DNA of 13,183 nucleotides, from contig JBGVKB010000076.1 of the NCBI GenBank assembly GCA_045118955.1, positions 1 through 13,183 on the forward strand, read 5' to 3'. This document shows, one piece after another, positions 1 through 6,253 of the stretch. The first letter of the stretch is position 1. The number at the start of each line of letters is the position of its first letter. The notes below the pieces were generated by a model. It had not been told where the DNA came from. It did not search any database and saw only the letters and a program-made list of their open reading frames with translations. This DNA comes from SFJ001 sp045118955. GTDB lineage: Bacteria > Bacillota > Clostridia > Oscillospirales > Ruminococcaceae. The translations under genes and the position numbers were made by a program.

Positions 1-262
1 CAAACGGCAGGTCGTACTTCTCAGCGAATTTTTTGTGGGACGCCACCGAGTCCTTGCTCACGCCGATCACCACCGTGTCCGCGGCGCAAAAGCCCTCATA
101 TGCCCCGGCGAAGGCGCAGGCCTGCCGGGTGCATCCGGGGGTGTTGTCCTTGGGGTAAAAGTACAGAACGACCTTTTTGCCCAGATGATCCGACAGGCGC
201 ACGGTGCGCCCGTGCTGGTCCTGCAGGGCGAAGTCCGGGGCTTTGGTACCGATTTGAAGCAT
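1..262 (-). CDS. bcp: BCP-type thiol peroxidase (peroxiredoxin), 5' part only
   Basis: The first 87 residues of a bacterioferritin-comigratory-protein peroxiredoxin are visible; the rest lies beyond the left edge. The N-terminus (MLQIGTKAPDFALQD) and the active-site segment YPKDNTPGCTRQAC match the family. The cysteine of TPGCT is the peroxidatic cysteine and the cysteine five residues later fits the resolving position of the BCP subgroup. Enzymes of this family reduce H2O2 and organic hydroperoxides in the cytoplasm using thioredoxin. The ATG at 260-262 is preceded by a GGAGG ribosome site. I found no convincing promoter in the short AT-rich stretch 263-323; a mini-element is inserted about 60 bp upstream of the start. 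Family assignment is firm; the exact reductant is not visible. Confidence 0.93.
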   Translation of the reverse strand, partial: MLQIGTKAPDFALQDQHGRTVRLSDHLGKKVVLYFYPKDNTPGCTRQACAFAGAYEGFCAADTVVIGVSKDSVASHKKFAEKYDLPF

Positions 263-315
263 GGGGAGCCTCCTTTTCAGTGTGTTTTATTTTATATGTA
301 TTTGACAAGTGTTGG

Positions 316-323
316 ACGCGGGC
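316..323. repeat. Target-site duplication, left copy
   Basis: ACGCGGGC lies directly outside the left terminal inverted repeat and is repeated exactly at 761-768, directly outside the right one. A flush 8-bp direct repeat is what a transposition event leaves behind. Confidence 0.9.
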
Positions 324-346
324 CTCCCTTTTTACTTTTGGACTGA
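324..346. repeat. Left terminal inverted repeat of the mini-element
   Basis: Begins CTCCCTTTTTACTTTTGGAC. It is complementary to 738-760 with two adjacent mismatches out of 23. The inner end also joins a local hairpin: ACTGAC at 342-347 pairs with GTCAGT at 361-366. Confidence 0.9.
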
Positions 347-437
347 CGATATTCAACTCTGTCAGTTTCATCAAGCATTGATGCGAACCGAGAAATATGA
401 TAAGGTTACAAATAGATAAACTTGAAGGGGTGTAGTT

Positions 438-620
438 ATGTATATATGCGATGATACTGTATGCGATCCATGTTGTGATTTTTGTTGGTATTGTATTCAC
501 GATAAAAATGGTGTGCCTATTTTGTGCGTAAACAATAGATCTAGTTTTGATGATGGGATTGGCTATTGTGATGACTTTAAATGTAGTTTACACGAGCCTA
601 AACCTCACGATTTGGATTGA
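438..620 (+). CDS. 60-residue cysteine-rich protein encoded by the mini-element
   Basis: I do not recognise a named family. The protein has nine cysteines (4, 9, 12, 13, 16, 19, 30, 44, 49), including the cluster CDPCCDFCWYC and the C-terminal motif GYCDDFKCSLHE, which suggests metal binding or a redox-active fold. There is no signal peptide or membrane segment. The ATG at 438 has an AGGGG/GGTG ribosome site a few bases upstream. Codons are AT-rich (ATA, AGA, TTA), unlike the GC-rich neighbours. The copy at 12950-13132 differs at 7 of 60 residues (17 of 183 bases by hand count) yet keeps all nine cysteines, the length and the stop, which argues that it is a real gene. No clear promoter is visible inside the element. 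A role in the element's mobility, maintenance or benefit to the host cannot be told from sequence. Confidence 0.75.
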   Translation: MYICDDTVCDPCCDFCWYCIHDKNGVPILCVNNRSSFDDGIGYCDDFKCSLHEPKPHDLD

Positions 621-691
621 ACAATAATGACAATTTCTAATCTGTCACACATACAAAATTCAGTTTGTCGTTCTGCTGCTGTGCATAAAGC

Positions 692-720
692 CTTTTCTCC
701 GTTATTTTGACGGAGGGAAG
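692..720 (+). other. Conserved hairpin downstream of the cysteine-rich ORF
   Basis: CTTTTCTCCGT (692-702) pairs with ACGGAGGGAAG (710-720) around a 7-nt loop; two of the 11 pairs are G-U wobbles. An outer helix GCATA (683-687) with TATGC (728-732) may enclose it. The second element copy keeps the helix with different pairs. There is no U-tract, so it is not a standard terminator. Confidence 0.55.
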
Positions 721-737
721 TTTGCTATATGCCTAAA

Positions 738-760
738 TCAGTCCAAAAGGTAAAAGGGAG
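738..760. repeat. Right terminal inverted repeat of the mini-element
   Basis: Ends in GGTAAAAGGGAG. Read on the reverse strand it differs at only one of 23 positions from the end of the second copy at 12821-12843, which confirms it as a mobile-element terminus. Confidence 0.9.
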
Positions 761-768
761 ACGCGGGC
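761..768. repeat. Target-site duplication, right copy
   Basis: ACGCGGGC, identical to 316-323 and flush with the right terminal inverted repeat. Confidence 0.9.
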
Positions 769-804
769 GGCGGGCCTATGCCGCGCTTTCGCGCCCGAAA
801 CACA

Positions 805-842
805 GCGGCAGGCGCCGGATCGCCCGATCCCACGCCTGCCGC
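805..842 (-). terminator. Probable terminator of the glutamyl-ligase operon
   Basis: GCGGCAGGCG (805-814) pairs perfectly with CGCCTGCCGC (833-842). A second helix, GGATC/GATCC, lies inside the loop (817-821 with 826-830). It sits about 20 bp beyond the amidotransferase stop codon. On the minus strand it is followed by TGTGTTTC, a short U-rich tract. A smaller GCGC-TTTC-GCGC hairpin follows at 783-794. Confidence 0.6.
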
Positions 843-862
843 GCTCGTTTTCTTATCCGCGC

Positions 863-1627
863 TCAGTGCCCGAGGGGCTGCACGTCCTTGTCCTCGCTGC
901 GGCGGCGGTACTCGTGCCCGTGGGGCGCGCCCTCGTACACCCGCTCACCGTCCCGGTAGGCGCACAGGGCGGTGAAGGGCAGCTCCGCCCAGTCCTCCCC
1001 GCCCAGCGGGGTGGTGGCCAGGAACACCGCGTCCCCCTGCCGCCTGCTGTAAAGCGAGCTTGCGTAGTTGGTGTGGGCGTACAGCAGCTCGCCGTCCCAG
1101 ATCAGCAGGTTCAGCTTGTTGCCCCGCGCCATGTCCGCCACCTGCTCATCCAGCAGGGCGCAGCGCTCCGGCGCGGTCAGCGCCCGACCCAGCGCCTGCT
1201 GGCGGCGGTCGATGCAGTCCATTAAGTAGTGCAGGATGCGCTCGCTGTCGGTCTGCCCCTTCTGCACCGCCCGGTAAGGCTCGTGGGCGGGGTAGTGGAA
1301 GATGGTGCCGTTGTGCGCCAGCGTCCAGCAGCGGCCGCTGTTGTCCCAGCCCACAAAGGGGTGGCAGTTGTCGTACTCGGTGGAGCCGACCGTGGCCAGC
1401 CGGATGTGGGCGATCATGCTGCGCTCCTCGATCCGGTTGCGCAGCCGCTCCCGCAGGTAATCGCTGTGGATCGCCTGCACCGGCTCCTTTTCCACCGAGA
1501 CCAGCCCGCCCCGGAACACCGCCATGCCCCAGCCGTTGCCGTGCCGCTCGCTGTGGGAGAAAAACTCCCGCAGCAGGTCGTTCACCGCCGCCGGCTTGCG
1601 GGCGCTGACGCCGAACATCTCACACAT
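863..1627 (-). CDS. Class II glutamine amidotransferase-like amidohydrolase (YafJ/EgtC type)
   Basis: 254 residues, about the usual length of YafJ and EgtC. The N-terminus MCEMFG places the nucleophilic cysteine at position 2, exposed once Met1 is removed as in all N-terminal-nucleophile class II amidotransferases. Further family motifs are GNGWG (30-34), IAHIRLAT (72-79), NCHPF (87-91), HNG (105-107) and TDSER (126-130). Such domains hydrolyse a gamma-glutamyl amide; in ergothioneine synthesis EgtC removes gamma-glutamate from an intermediate. There is no synthetase domain here, so it should act as a free amidohydrolase. The start is fixed by Cys2 and by an AGGAGG site. It overlaps the end of the upstream ligase gene by 8 bp (ATGTGTGA), implying translational coupling. 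In this operon I infer it acts on a gamma-glutamyl product of the neighbouring ligase; the substrate is not known. Confidence 0.88.
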   Translation of the reverse strand: MCEMFGVSARKPAAVNDLLREFFSHSERHGNGWGMAVFRGGLVSVEKEPVQAIHSDYLRERLRNRIEERSMIAHIRLATVGSTEYDNCHPFVGWDNSGRCWTLAHNGTIFHYPAHEPYRAVQKGQTDSERILHYLMDCIDRRQQALGRALTAPERCALLDEQVADMARGNKLNLLIWDGELLYAHTNYASSLYSRRQGDAVFLATTPLGGEDWAELPFTALCAYRDGERVYEGAPHGHEYRRRSEDKDVQPLGH

Positions 1628-2897
1628 CTGCTTCCTCCTGCCGCTGTCGGGCCAGTTCCATGCCCTTTTTCACAAAGCCGCCCCCGTAGGCGCGGCGAAT
1701 TTTCCACGCGTAGCGGTTCTCCGCATCCTCAAATTTTGCCCGCTGGAAGGCCAGCACCTCCCGCAGCTCCTCCGGGAAGTCCCGGTAAAACGCCTCCATG
1801 CGCTCCAGCACCTGCAGCGCCGCGTCCGCCACCGGGCAGACCGCGCCGTCCGGCAGCAGGATCTTCACCGTCTTGAGGTCGTAGCGGGCGGCGTTTTTGA
1901 AGTTCTGCACCGCCTGCACCTGATCCCGCGCCGCCAGCTTCACGCCGGGCACCGAGGCCAGCCACACCAAAAACATCTGCGCAAACACAAGGTCGCGCGG
2001 CTCAAGGCCGCCCGGCACAAGGGGGTTCAGGTCCACCATGCGCAGCTCGATGTGGTCCACCCCCTGCTCCCGCAGGGTATCCAGACGGTTCTGGCCCCGG
2101 GGCTTGAGCCGCACCGGGTAGTACAGCTCGGTGGGGAACCGCAGCAGCCCGTCGTCCTCATACCGCTGGATGCTGTCCGCGTAGGCGCGCACATCCGAGT
2201 AGTCGAACACCGGGGCAAAGCTGTTCCAGTAGCCCATCTCGCTGCACCGCACCGAGGCCATGCCGGTGAAGGTGTCCCCGTCAAAGGTCCCCTTCTCCAC
2301 AAAGGAGCTGTCCATCAGGGGGCTGGCGGCGGTCACCGCCACCAGCAGCCAGCCGTAGGCGGCGGCCTGCTCGGCCAGCGCCACATACAGCCGGTCGCGG
2401 TAGGCATCAAAGTCGCTCTCGTCGCTGAGAGCAAAGTCCGCCCGCAGCAGCTCCTCCGCGAAGGAGTAGTTCACATGGATGCCCGAAAGGGTCATCTTGT
2501 ACCGCCCGTAGCGGTCGGACAGATACTCCCGGTAGGCGGTCTTGTCCGCCTGCCCGCCGTAGAACCGCGCGATGGGCACGTCCGCCTCGCTGCGGATGTA
2601 GGGCGGGTTGGAGAAGGGCCACAGGTACTCCCGCCGGGGCAGGCGCTTCAGTGCCTGCTGCATCCGGCGGTCGCAGGCGCGCAGGGCGGCCACCGCCTCG
2701 GCGGCGCCGGCGCACACCGGGGTGTTGATCTCGGTCTGATTCTCGCAGAAATCCCGCACGATGTGCTCATCGTCGGCAAAGGGGTGGTCGGTCTGGGCCA
2801 AAAAGCCCGCCTCGTCCACCCGCAGGCTCTCCCGCTCAAGGCCGAAGCAGCCCTTGAGCAGCAGCGGACGAACGCTCGGATGCTCCGCGTGCAGCAC
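1620..2897 (-). CDS. Glutamate-cysteine ligase family enzyme (gamma-glutamyl ligase)
   Basis: 425 residues, resembling the stand-alone ligase half of the bifunctional glutathione synthetase GshF and other GshA-type enzymes. Diagnostic stretches are FGLERESLRV (18-27), ENQTEINTP (52-60), PPYIRSEADVPIA (98-110) and YGRYKMTLSGIHVNYSF (130-146). The family joins the gamma-carboxyl of glutamate to an amino group, normally that of cysteine, using ATP. The GTG start at 2895-2897 lies 2 bp after the stop of the ATP-grasp gene, with an AAGGAAG ribosome site inside that gene's end. It is third of four genes in the operon. No GshB-type synthetase is adjacent; the upstream ATP-grasp enzyme is of a different subgroup. 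The product may therefore be gamma-Glu-Cys, glutathione-like, or a gamma-glutamyl intermediate of another pathway. Confidence 0.87.
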   Translation of the reverse strand: MLHAEHPSVRPLLLKGCFGLERESLRVDEAGFLAQTDHPFADDEHIVRDFCENQTEINTPVCAGAAEAVAALRACDRRMQQALKRLPRREYLWPFSNPPYIRSEADVPIARFYGGQADKTAYREYLSDRYGRYKMTLSGIHVNYSFAEELLRADFALSDESDFDAYRDRLYVALAEQAAAYGWLLVAVTAASPLMDSSFVEKGTFDGDTFTGMASVRCSEMGYWNSFAPVFDYSDVRAYADSIQRYEDDGLLRFPTELYYPVRLKPRGQNRLDTLREQGVDHIELRMVDLNPLVPGGLEPRDLVFAQMFLVWLASVPGVKLAARDQVQAVQNFKNAARYDLKTVKILLPDGAVCPVADAALQVLERMEAFYRDFPEELREVLAFQRAKFEDAENRYAWKIRRAYGGGFVKKGMELARQRQEEADV

Positions 2898-2899
2898 GG

Positions 2900-4129
2900 T
2901 CAGTCACTTCCTTTCGCCTGGATCCAACCGACTCCGTCCGCGTGGCGCAGGATGAAGTCGGCCTGCTCCTCCAGCTCCTGCTTGGAGTCCGCCCACAGCA
3001 GATAGATGTGGCTGCCCATGCCGCCGGAGATGGCCTTGGGGGGATCCTTCTCCATCAGGATGTGCCCGCCCAGCGCGGCGCGGATCTCCTCGGGGCTGTG
3101 CAGATACTCCACCGCCCCGCCGCGGCCCACATGGGTGACGTAGCGGCGGAACTGATACTCCGGGAAGGAGCGGTTGGCGTTGTACACAAGGCACTCCGCC
3201 CACATCTGGTACACGTCCACGTCGTAGGTGTAGTTCATCTTGTCGGGGATGTAGCCGCCAGGGGCGCGCATATTTACCTCAAGGCCCAGGATCTCACCGG
3301 CCTCGCCCAGCCCCTCGCGGGCCTCGTCCAGCCGGAAGAACTCAAAGTGGAAGAACCGGTTGCGGGGGGCGAAGGCCGCCACCACCCGGCGGCCCACGTC
3401 GTACAGATCCATGGACTGCACCGGCTGGGAGTAGCTCACGTTCTCGCCGCTGCCGTGGAGCATCTCCATGGGGGTCTGCATCATCACCTGACCGGAGCAG
3501 AACAGGATGTTGGCGTCCGCGTCGGTGATGCCGTCGAAGGTCTCCACATGGCCGGGCACGAACTCCTCCATGATGAACTGCACGGCGGGCTTTGCGTTGT
3601 AGAACGCCCAGAACTCCTCGTCGCAGGTGAGCTTCTCGGTGTTGGAGGCGCCCACGCCGATGTCCGGCTTGACCACCACCGGGTAGCCCACCTGGCGGAT
3701 GAAGTCCAGACAGCCCTCCGCGTCATAGACCAGATGGAAGCGGGCGGTCTTGACCCCGGCGCGGGCGTAGCCCTTCTTCATCTCGCTCTTGCGCTTGACC
3801 GCGTCCAGGTCGGCGGTGTGGAAGCCGGTGGGCACGTTGAAATCGGTGCGCAGGCGGGCCTCCAGCTCCAGCCAGTACTCGTTCTGGCTGTCGATGTAGT
3901 CGATGCGCCCGTAGTGGAACACAAAGTAGGCCGCCGCCCGGTAGACCTGCTCGTAGTCCTCCAGGCTGTCCACCCGGTAGTACTCGGTCAGGGCATTGCG
4001 GCAGTTGTCGCCGATGCTGTCGTAGGAGGCGTCACCAATGCCCAGCACGTTCACGCCCATGCGCTTCAGACGGTCGCAGAACTGATAAAAATGCAGAGGA
4101 AAATGCGGGGAGATAAAGATCACATTCAT
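2900..4129 (-). CDS. ATP-grasp carboxylate-amine ligase, substrate unknown
   Basis: 409 residues. An N-terminal Rossmann-like domain (MNVIFISPHFP onward) is followed by an ATP-grasp fold. Visible motifs are VVVKPDIGVGAS (151-162, ATP-binding lysine and glycine-rich loop), MEEFVPG (187-193, adenine hinge), HFEF (261-264) and LEVNMRAPGG (283-292, the Glu/Asn that bind magnesium and an Arg). ATP-grasp ligases activate a carboxylate as an acyl phosphate and join it to an amine or thiol. The ATG at 4127-4129 has an AAGGAG site 10 nt upstream. It follows the esterase gene by 28 bp and nearly abuts the glutamate-cysteine ligase gene. I infer it adds a second building block before or after gamma-glutamylation. 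It is not recognisably GshB or a D-Ala-D-Ala ligase. Confidence 0.85.
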   Translation of the reverse strand: MNVIFISPHFPLHFYQFCDRLKRMGVNVLGIGDASYDSIGDNCRNALTEYYRVDSLEDYEQVYRAAAYFVFHYGRIDYIDSQNEYWLELEARLRTDFNVPTGFHTADLDAVKRKSEMKKGYARAGVKTARFHLVYDAEGCLDFIRQVGYPVVVKPDIGVGASNTEKLTCDEEFWAFYNAKPAVQFIMEEFVPGHVETFDGITDADANILFCSGQVMMQTPMEMLHGSGENVSYSQPVQSMDLYDVGRRVVAAFAPRNRFFHFEFFRLDEAREGLGEAGEILGLEVNMRAPGGYIPDKMNYTYDVDVYQMWAECLVYNANRSFPEYQFRRYVTHVGRGGAVEYLHSPEEIRAALGGHILMEKDPPKAISGGMGSHIYLLWADSKQELEEQADFILRHADGVGWIQAKGSD

Positions 4130-4157
4130 GGCTGCTCGCTCCTTCTATATTCCGAAT

Positions 4158-4910
4158 TTATGCCCAGAGGAAGTCCATCCAGACCGGGAGCTGATGCTCC
4201 CAGCTCGCTTCGTTGTGGCTGCCGCCCTCCTGCCGCAGCAGGTAGGTGCGCGCGCCCTTGGCCTGCACCAGCGCTTCCAGCTTGCGGATGCGGGCCTCCT
4301 GCGCCTGCACGTTTTCGGGGCTGTACTCGGCGGTGCCCCAGCTAAAGAAGATGCGGGTGTCCGGGTCGAGGGTGTCCGCGGCGATCTCCTGTTCAAAGGC
4401 ATCCATGGAGGGGGCCAGCGCCGGGGAGATGACCGCCGCCTTGGAGAACCAGCGGTTGTGCCGCAGCACGGTGTACAGGCTCATCATGCCGCCCATGCTG
4501 TAGCCGGCGATGGCGGTGGCCTCACGGAAGGGCCAGGTGCGGTAGTTCGCGTCCACCCAGGGCTTCAGCTCCTTCAGCACCCAGTCCAGCGTCTCCTCGC
4601 CGCGGCCCTCGATGGGGCCGTAGATGAAGCTGCGGATGTTGAAGGGGCAGTACTCCTGCACCCGCTGCAGGTCGTCCGCCGCGCAGGCGATGCCCACCAC
4701 GATGAACTGCTTGCCCCAGCCGTCCAGAAACTCCTTCATGCCCAGACTCTTGCCGAAGGTGGCCTCGCTGTCGTAGAACAGATTGTGGCCGTCGAACATA
4801 TAGACCACCGGGTAGCGCTCGCCGCTGCGGTCATAGTCGTCGGGCAGGTACAGGTGGATGTACCGGTCCTCGTTCGCCGGGCCATACCGCCGCTTGATCT
4901 TTGTCACCAT
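4158..4910 (-). CDS. Alpha/beta-hydrolase esterase (Fes/IroE-like, esterase D superfamily)
   Basis: 250 residues. The nucleophile elbow GYSMGG places the serine at 138, and GGSHNEASW supplies the likely catalytic histidine at 232; the N-terminal IHLYLPDDYDRSGERYPVVYMFDG is typical of this superfamily. Members hydrolyse esters, including siderophore and acyl esters. There is no signal peptide, so it is probably cytoplasmic. The reading frame stays open further upstream, but the ATG at 4908-4910 is chosen because AAGGAG lies 9 nt before it and the upstream part is leader RNA. It is first in the four-gene operon, about 245 nt downstream of a consensus promoter. Its role in the pathway is unknown; it could release or transfer an acyl group from the product. 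Confidence 0.86.
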   Translation of the reverse strand: MVTKIKRRYGPANEDRYIHLYLPDDYDRSGERYPVVYMFDGHNLFYDSEATFGKSLGMKEFLDGWGKQFIVVGIACAADDLQRVQEYCPFNIRSFIYGPIEGRGEETLDWVLKELKPWVDANYRTWPFREATAIAGYSMGGMMSLYTVLRHNRWFSKAAVISPALAPSMDAFEQEIAADTLDPDTRIFFSWGTAEYSPENVQAQEARIRKLEALVQAKGARTYLLRQEGGSHNEASWEHQLPVWMDFLWA

Positions 4911-5156
4911 AGAAATCGCTCCTTTTTCTTCGCGGGCCCCTGTGCCGGCGCGGGGCAAAAACAGCAAACGCGCCCGCCTTTCATCTGCCGAAAAGACGAG
5001 CGCGTGATCACTTTCGTTCGTCCCGGCGGGGCCGGGATGGGGGCGGGGTGCCCTGCGGCGGCGGGCCGGTGTGCCCCTCATGGCCGCCGGGGACGCTCTG
5101 TAAGGAGGCGAACGAAGCGCCCTTTCCTTCACTGCACTATGAAAGTGTATATCGTT
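4911..5156 (-). promoter_or_regulatory. Structured operon leader with T-box-like features
   Basis: The untranslated leader is about 245 nt, a usual T-box length. Reading the RNA, a hairpin AAGGA...GGCG/CGCC...TCCTT is followed by ACAGAG-CG-TCCCC-GGCGGCC-ATGA-GGGG, which resembles the AG-bulge and distal loop of T-box stem I. Further on, GGGACGAACGAAAGTGATCACGCGC-TCGTC resembles an antiterminator: GACGA (5018-5022) can pair with TCGTC (4995-4999), competing with the terminator at 4970-5003. The key UGGN that binds the tRNA CCA end reads UGAU here, so it is either a degenerate T-box or a different attenuator. No specifier codon is assigned. Confidence 0.45.
4957..5003 (-). terminator. Attenuator (intrinsic terminator) in the operon leader
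   Basis: On the minus strand GCGCTCGTCTTT (5003-4992) pairs with AAAGGCGGGCGC (4981-4970), a 12-bp stem with two G-U pairs and a 10-nt loop. It is followed by GTTTGCTGTTTTT. It lies about 50 nt before the esterase start codon, so it would stop transcription before the operon. Its 5' strand overlaps the TCGTC that can pair upstream. Confidence 0.65.
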
Positions 5157-5162
5157 GATGCC

Positions 5163-5191
5163 ATTATAAGAAATTTTACCGTGCTTGTCAA
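5163..5191 (-). promoter_or_regulatory. Consensus sigma-A promoter of the glutamyl-ligase operon
   Basis: On the minus strand TTGACA (5186-5191) and TATAAT (5163-5168) are separated by exactly 17 bp: a perfect -35/-10 match. Transcription should begin near 5156. Such strength suggests control downstream, by the leader attenuator. Confidence 0.9.
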
Positions 5192-5303
5192 TCGCGGGCA
5201 GAGGGCGCGGCGGGTGCGGGCGGGGAGCAAAACCACCGCCTGCCGACGGATTTCTGGCGTCCGCAGGGGGCAGGGCGGGCGGACTGCCCAGGGCGTGCCC
5301 CGC

Positions 5304-5332
5304 TTGCCAGATGAGGCGGCGGGGGGTATACT
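5304..5332 (+). promoter_or_regulatory. Promoter of the XRE regulator gene
   Basis: TTGCCA (5304-5309), 17 bp, TATACT (5327-5332). It is divergent from the promoter at 5163-5191; the roughly 110 bp between them are GC-rich and could hold operators for either direction, but I see no clear palindrome. Confidence 0.7.
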
Positions 5333-5370
5333 TTTATAGTGAAATACGGCGACACAGGGAGGGATTCTCC

Positions 5371-6093
5371 ATGAGCATTCAGGAACAGGTGGGCGCGCGC
5401 ATCCGGCGCGTCCGCAAAGCACGGGGCATGACCCAGCAGGCGCTGGCCGATGCCATCCACAAGAGCAAGTCGGTGCTGTCCAAATACGAGCTGGGGCAGG
5501 CGACCATGGACCTGCCCACCCTGTTTGAGGTGGCCGCCGCCCTTGAGACCGGGGTGGACACCCTGCTGGATACCGCCCAGCCCGCCGCCCACCCGGTGGT
5601 GGCCTCGGGGCGCAGCGGGGTGTTCCGGGGGGACAAGCTGTACCTCGCCCTGTGGGTGGGGGAGCTGTGGCGGGGGCTTGTGACCCTGAAGGACCAGCCC
5701 GACGGCTCGGTGCTGGCGCACCTGTACATCCAGACCGCCGACTTCACCGACTACAACACCTGCCGCGCCATCTACCGCGGCTCGCTGGTGTGCCACCCCA
5801 CCAACGCAGTGCTGGTGCTCACCAACCTGACCGACGCCGCCGACATCATCACCATCTCCACCGGCGTGTACCGGGGCACCCAGAACCTCTGCCCCGGGCT
5901 GCTCACCCAGTTCAGCTACGTCACCAGCCTGCCCGCCGCCACCCCGGTGCTGCTGTCGGCCATCCCCTTCAACAGCGAGGAGAAGCTGTGCCGGGCATTG
6001 ACCCCGGACAAAAACGACCTGACCAACCTGAAGCGAGCCAACCTCATCTCCGCCAAATCCTACCTGAAGGACAGCATGGTGTTCGACCAATGA
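5371..6093 (+). CDS. XRE-family transcriptional regulator with a C-terminal domain of unknown role
   Basis: 240 residues. An N-terminal Cro/C1-type helix-turn-helix spans about residues 8-65 (ARIRRVRKARGMTQQALADAI, then SKSVLSKYELGQATMDLPTLFEVAAAL). A C-terminal domain of about 165 residues, beginning near GVFRGDKLYLAL, is not recognised; it is probably a ligand-sensing or oligomerisation domain because it has no transmembrane segment or known catalytic motif. The ATG at 5371 follows a GGGAGGG site; upstream in-frame starts are rejected because the promoter at 5304-5332 would then lie inside the gene. It is monocistronic with a strong terminator at 6101-6133. Lying divergent to the gamma-glutamyl operon, it is a plausible regulator of that operon or of the peptidase/symporter genes; neither target is shown. 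Confidence 0.85.
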   Translation: MSIQEQVGARIRRVRKARGMTQQALADAIHKSKSVLSKYELGQATMDLPTLFEVAAALETGVDTLLDTAQPAAHPVVASGRSGVFRGDKLYLALWVGELWRGLVTLKDQPDGSVLAHLYIQTADFTDYNTCRAIYRGSLVCHPTNAVLVLTNLTDAADIITISTGVYRGTQNLCPGLLTQFSYVTSLPAATPVLLSAIPFNSEEKLCRALTPDKNDLTNLKRANLISAKSYLKDSMVFDQ

Positions 6094-6100
6094 CCTCTCC

Positions 6101-6133
6101 GCCGCCCCGGCCTGACCGGGGCGGCTTCTTTTT
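6101..6133 (+). terminator. Intrinsic terminator after the XRE regulator
   Basis: GCCGCCCCGG (6101-6110) pairs perfectly with CCGGGGCGGC (6116-6125) around a CCTGA loop and is followed by TTCTTTTT. Confidence 0.95.
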
Positions 6134-6253
6134 AGCCCATTTGTATCACCAAAAGAGATTTTTAGTGAATATTTCTCAAATTTCTCTATCCGCTCCCCTC
6201 TGAGCGCGCCGCGCATACATCCAAAGTATCGTCACAGTGGATTTACAAGGCGT

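Larger units (their letters stand above)
324..760 (+). mobile_element. 437-bp non-autonomous mini-element (MITE-like) carrying a cysteine-rich ORF
   Basis: The unit is bounded by 23-bp terminal inverted repeats (324-346 and 738-760, 21 of 23 matching) and by a perfect 8-bp target duplication (ACGCGGGC at 316-323 and 761-768). It is clearly more AT-rich than the surrounding DNA. It holds one 60-codon ORF (438-620) but no transposase, so it would have to be moved in trans. A second, diverged copy in the opposite orientation starts at 12821. It sits in the gap between the peroxiredoxin gene and the end of the minus-strand operon. Removing the element and one duplication restores a continuous GC-rich intergenic sequence. 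Eight-base duplications are made by several IS families (for example IS6, ISL3, IS66, IS1595, IS256); I do not recognise these ends and cannot name the parent. Confidence 0.88.

Noticed and set aside
302..307. TTGACA as a -35 box for the element's ORF
   Set aside because: It lies outside the element and no -10 box is found 16-18 bp downstream on the plus strand.
729..959. 76-codon ORF starting inside the mini-element and running into flanking DNA
   Set aside because: It crosses the element's TIR, the target duplication and the operon terminator, is arginine-rich GC noise and lacks a ribosome site.
2761..2955. Short plus-strand ORF over the ligase start
   Set aside because: No ribosome site, no recognisable motif, and it overlaps two well-supported genes on the other strand.
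1524..4345. Very long plus-strand open frames opposite the ligase operon
   Set aside because: These are antisense shadows of GC-rich genes: low-complexity His/Val/Gly/Leu-rich translations without family motifs, while the minus strand encodes clear enzymes with ribosome sites.
4911..5132. N-terminal extension of the esterase to an upstream start
   Set aside because: The extension is arginine- and alanine-rich without similarity, the AAGGAG site belongs to the ATG at 4908-4910, and the region folds as a leader with a terminator.
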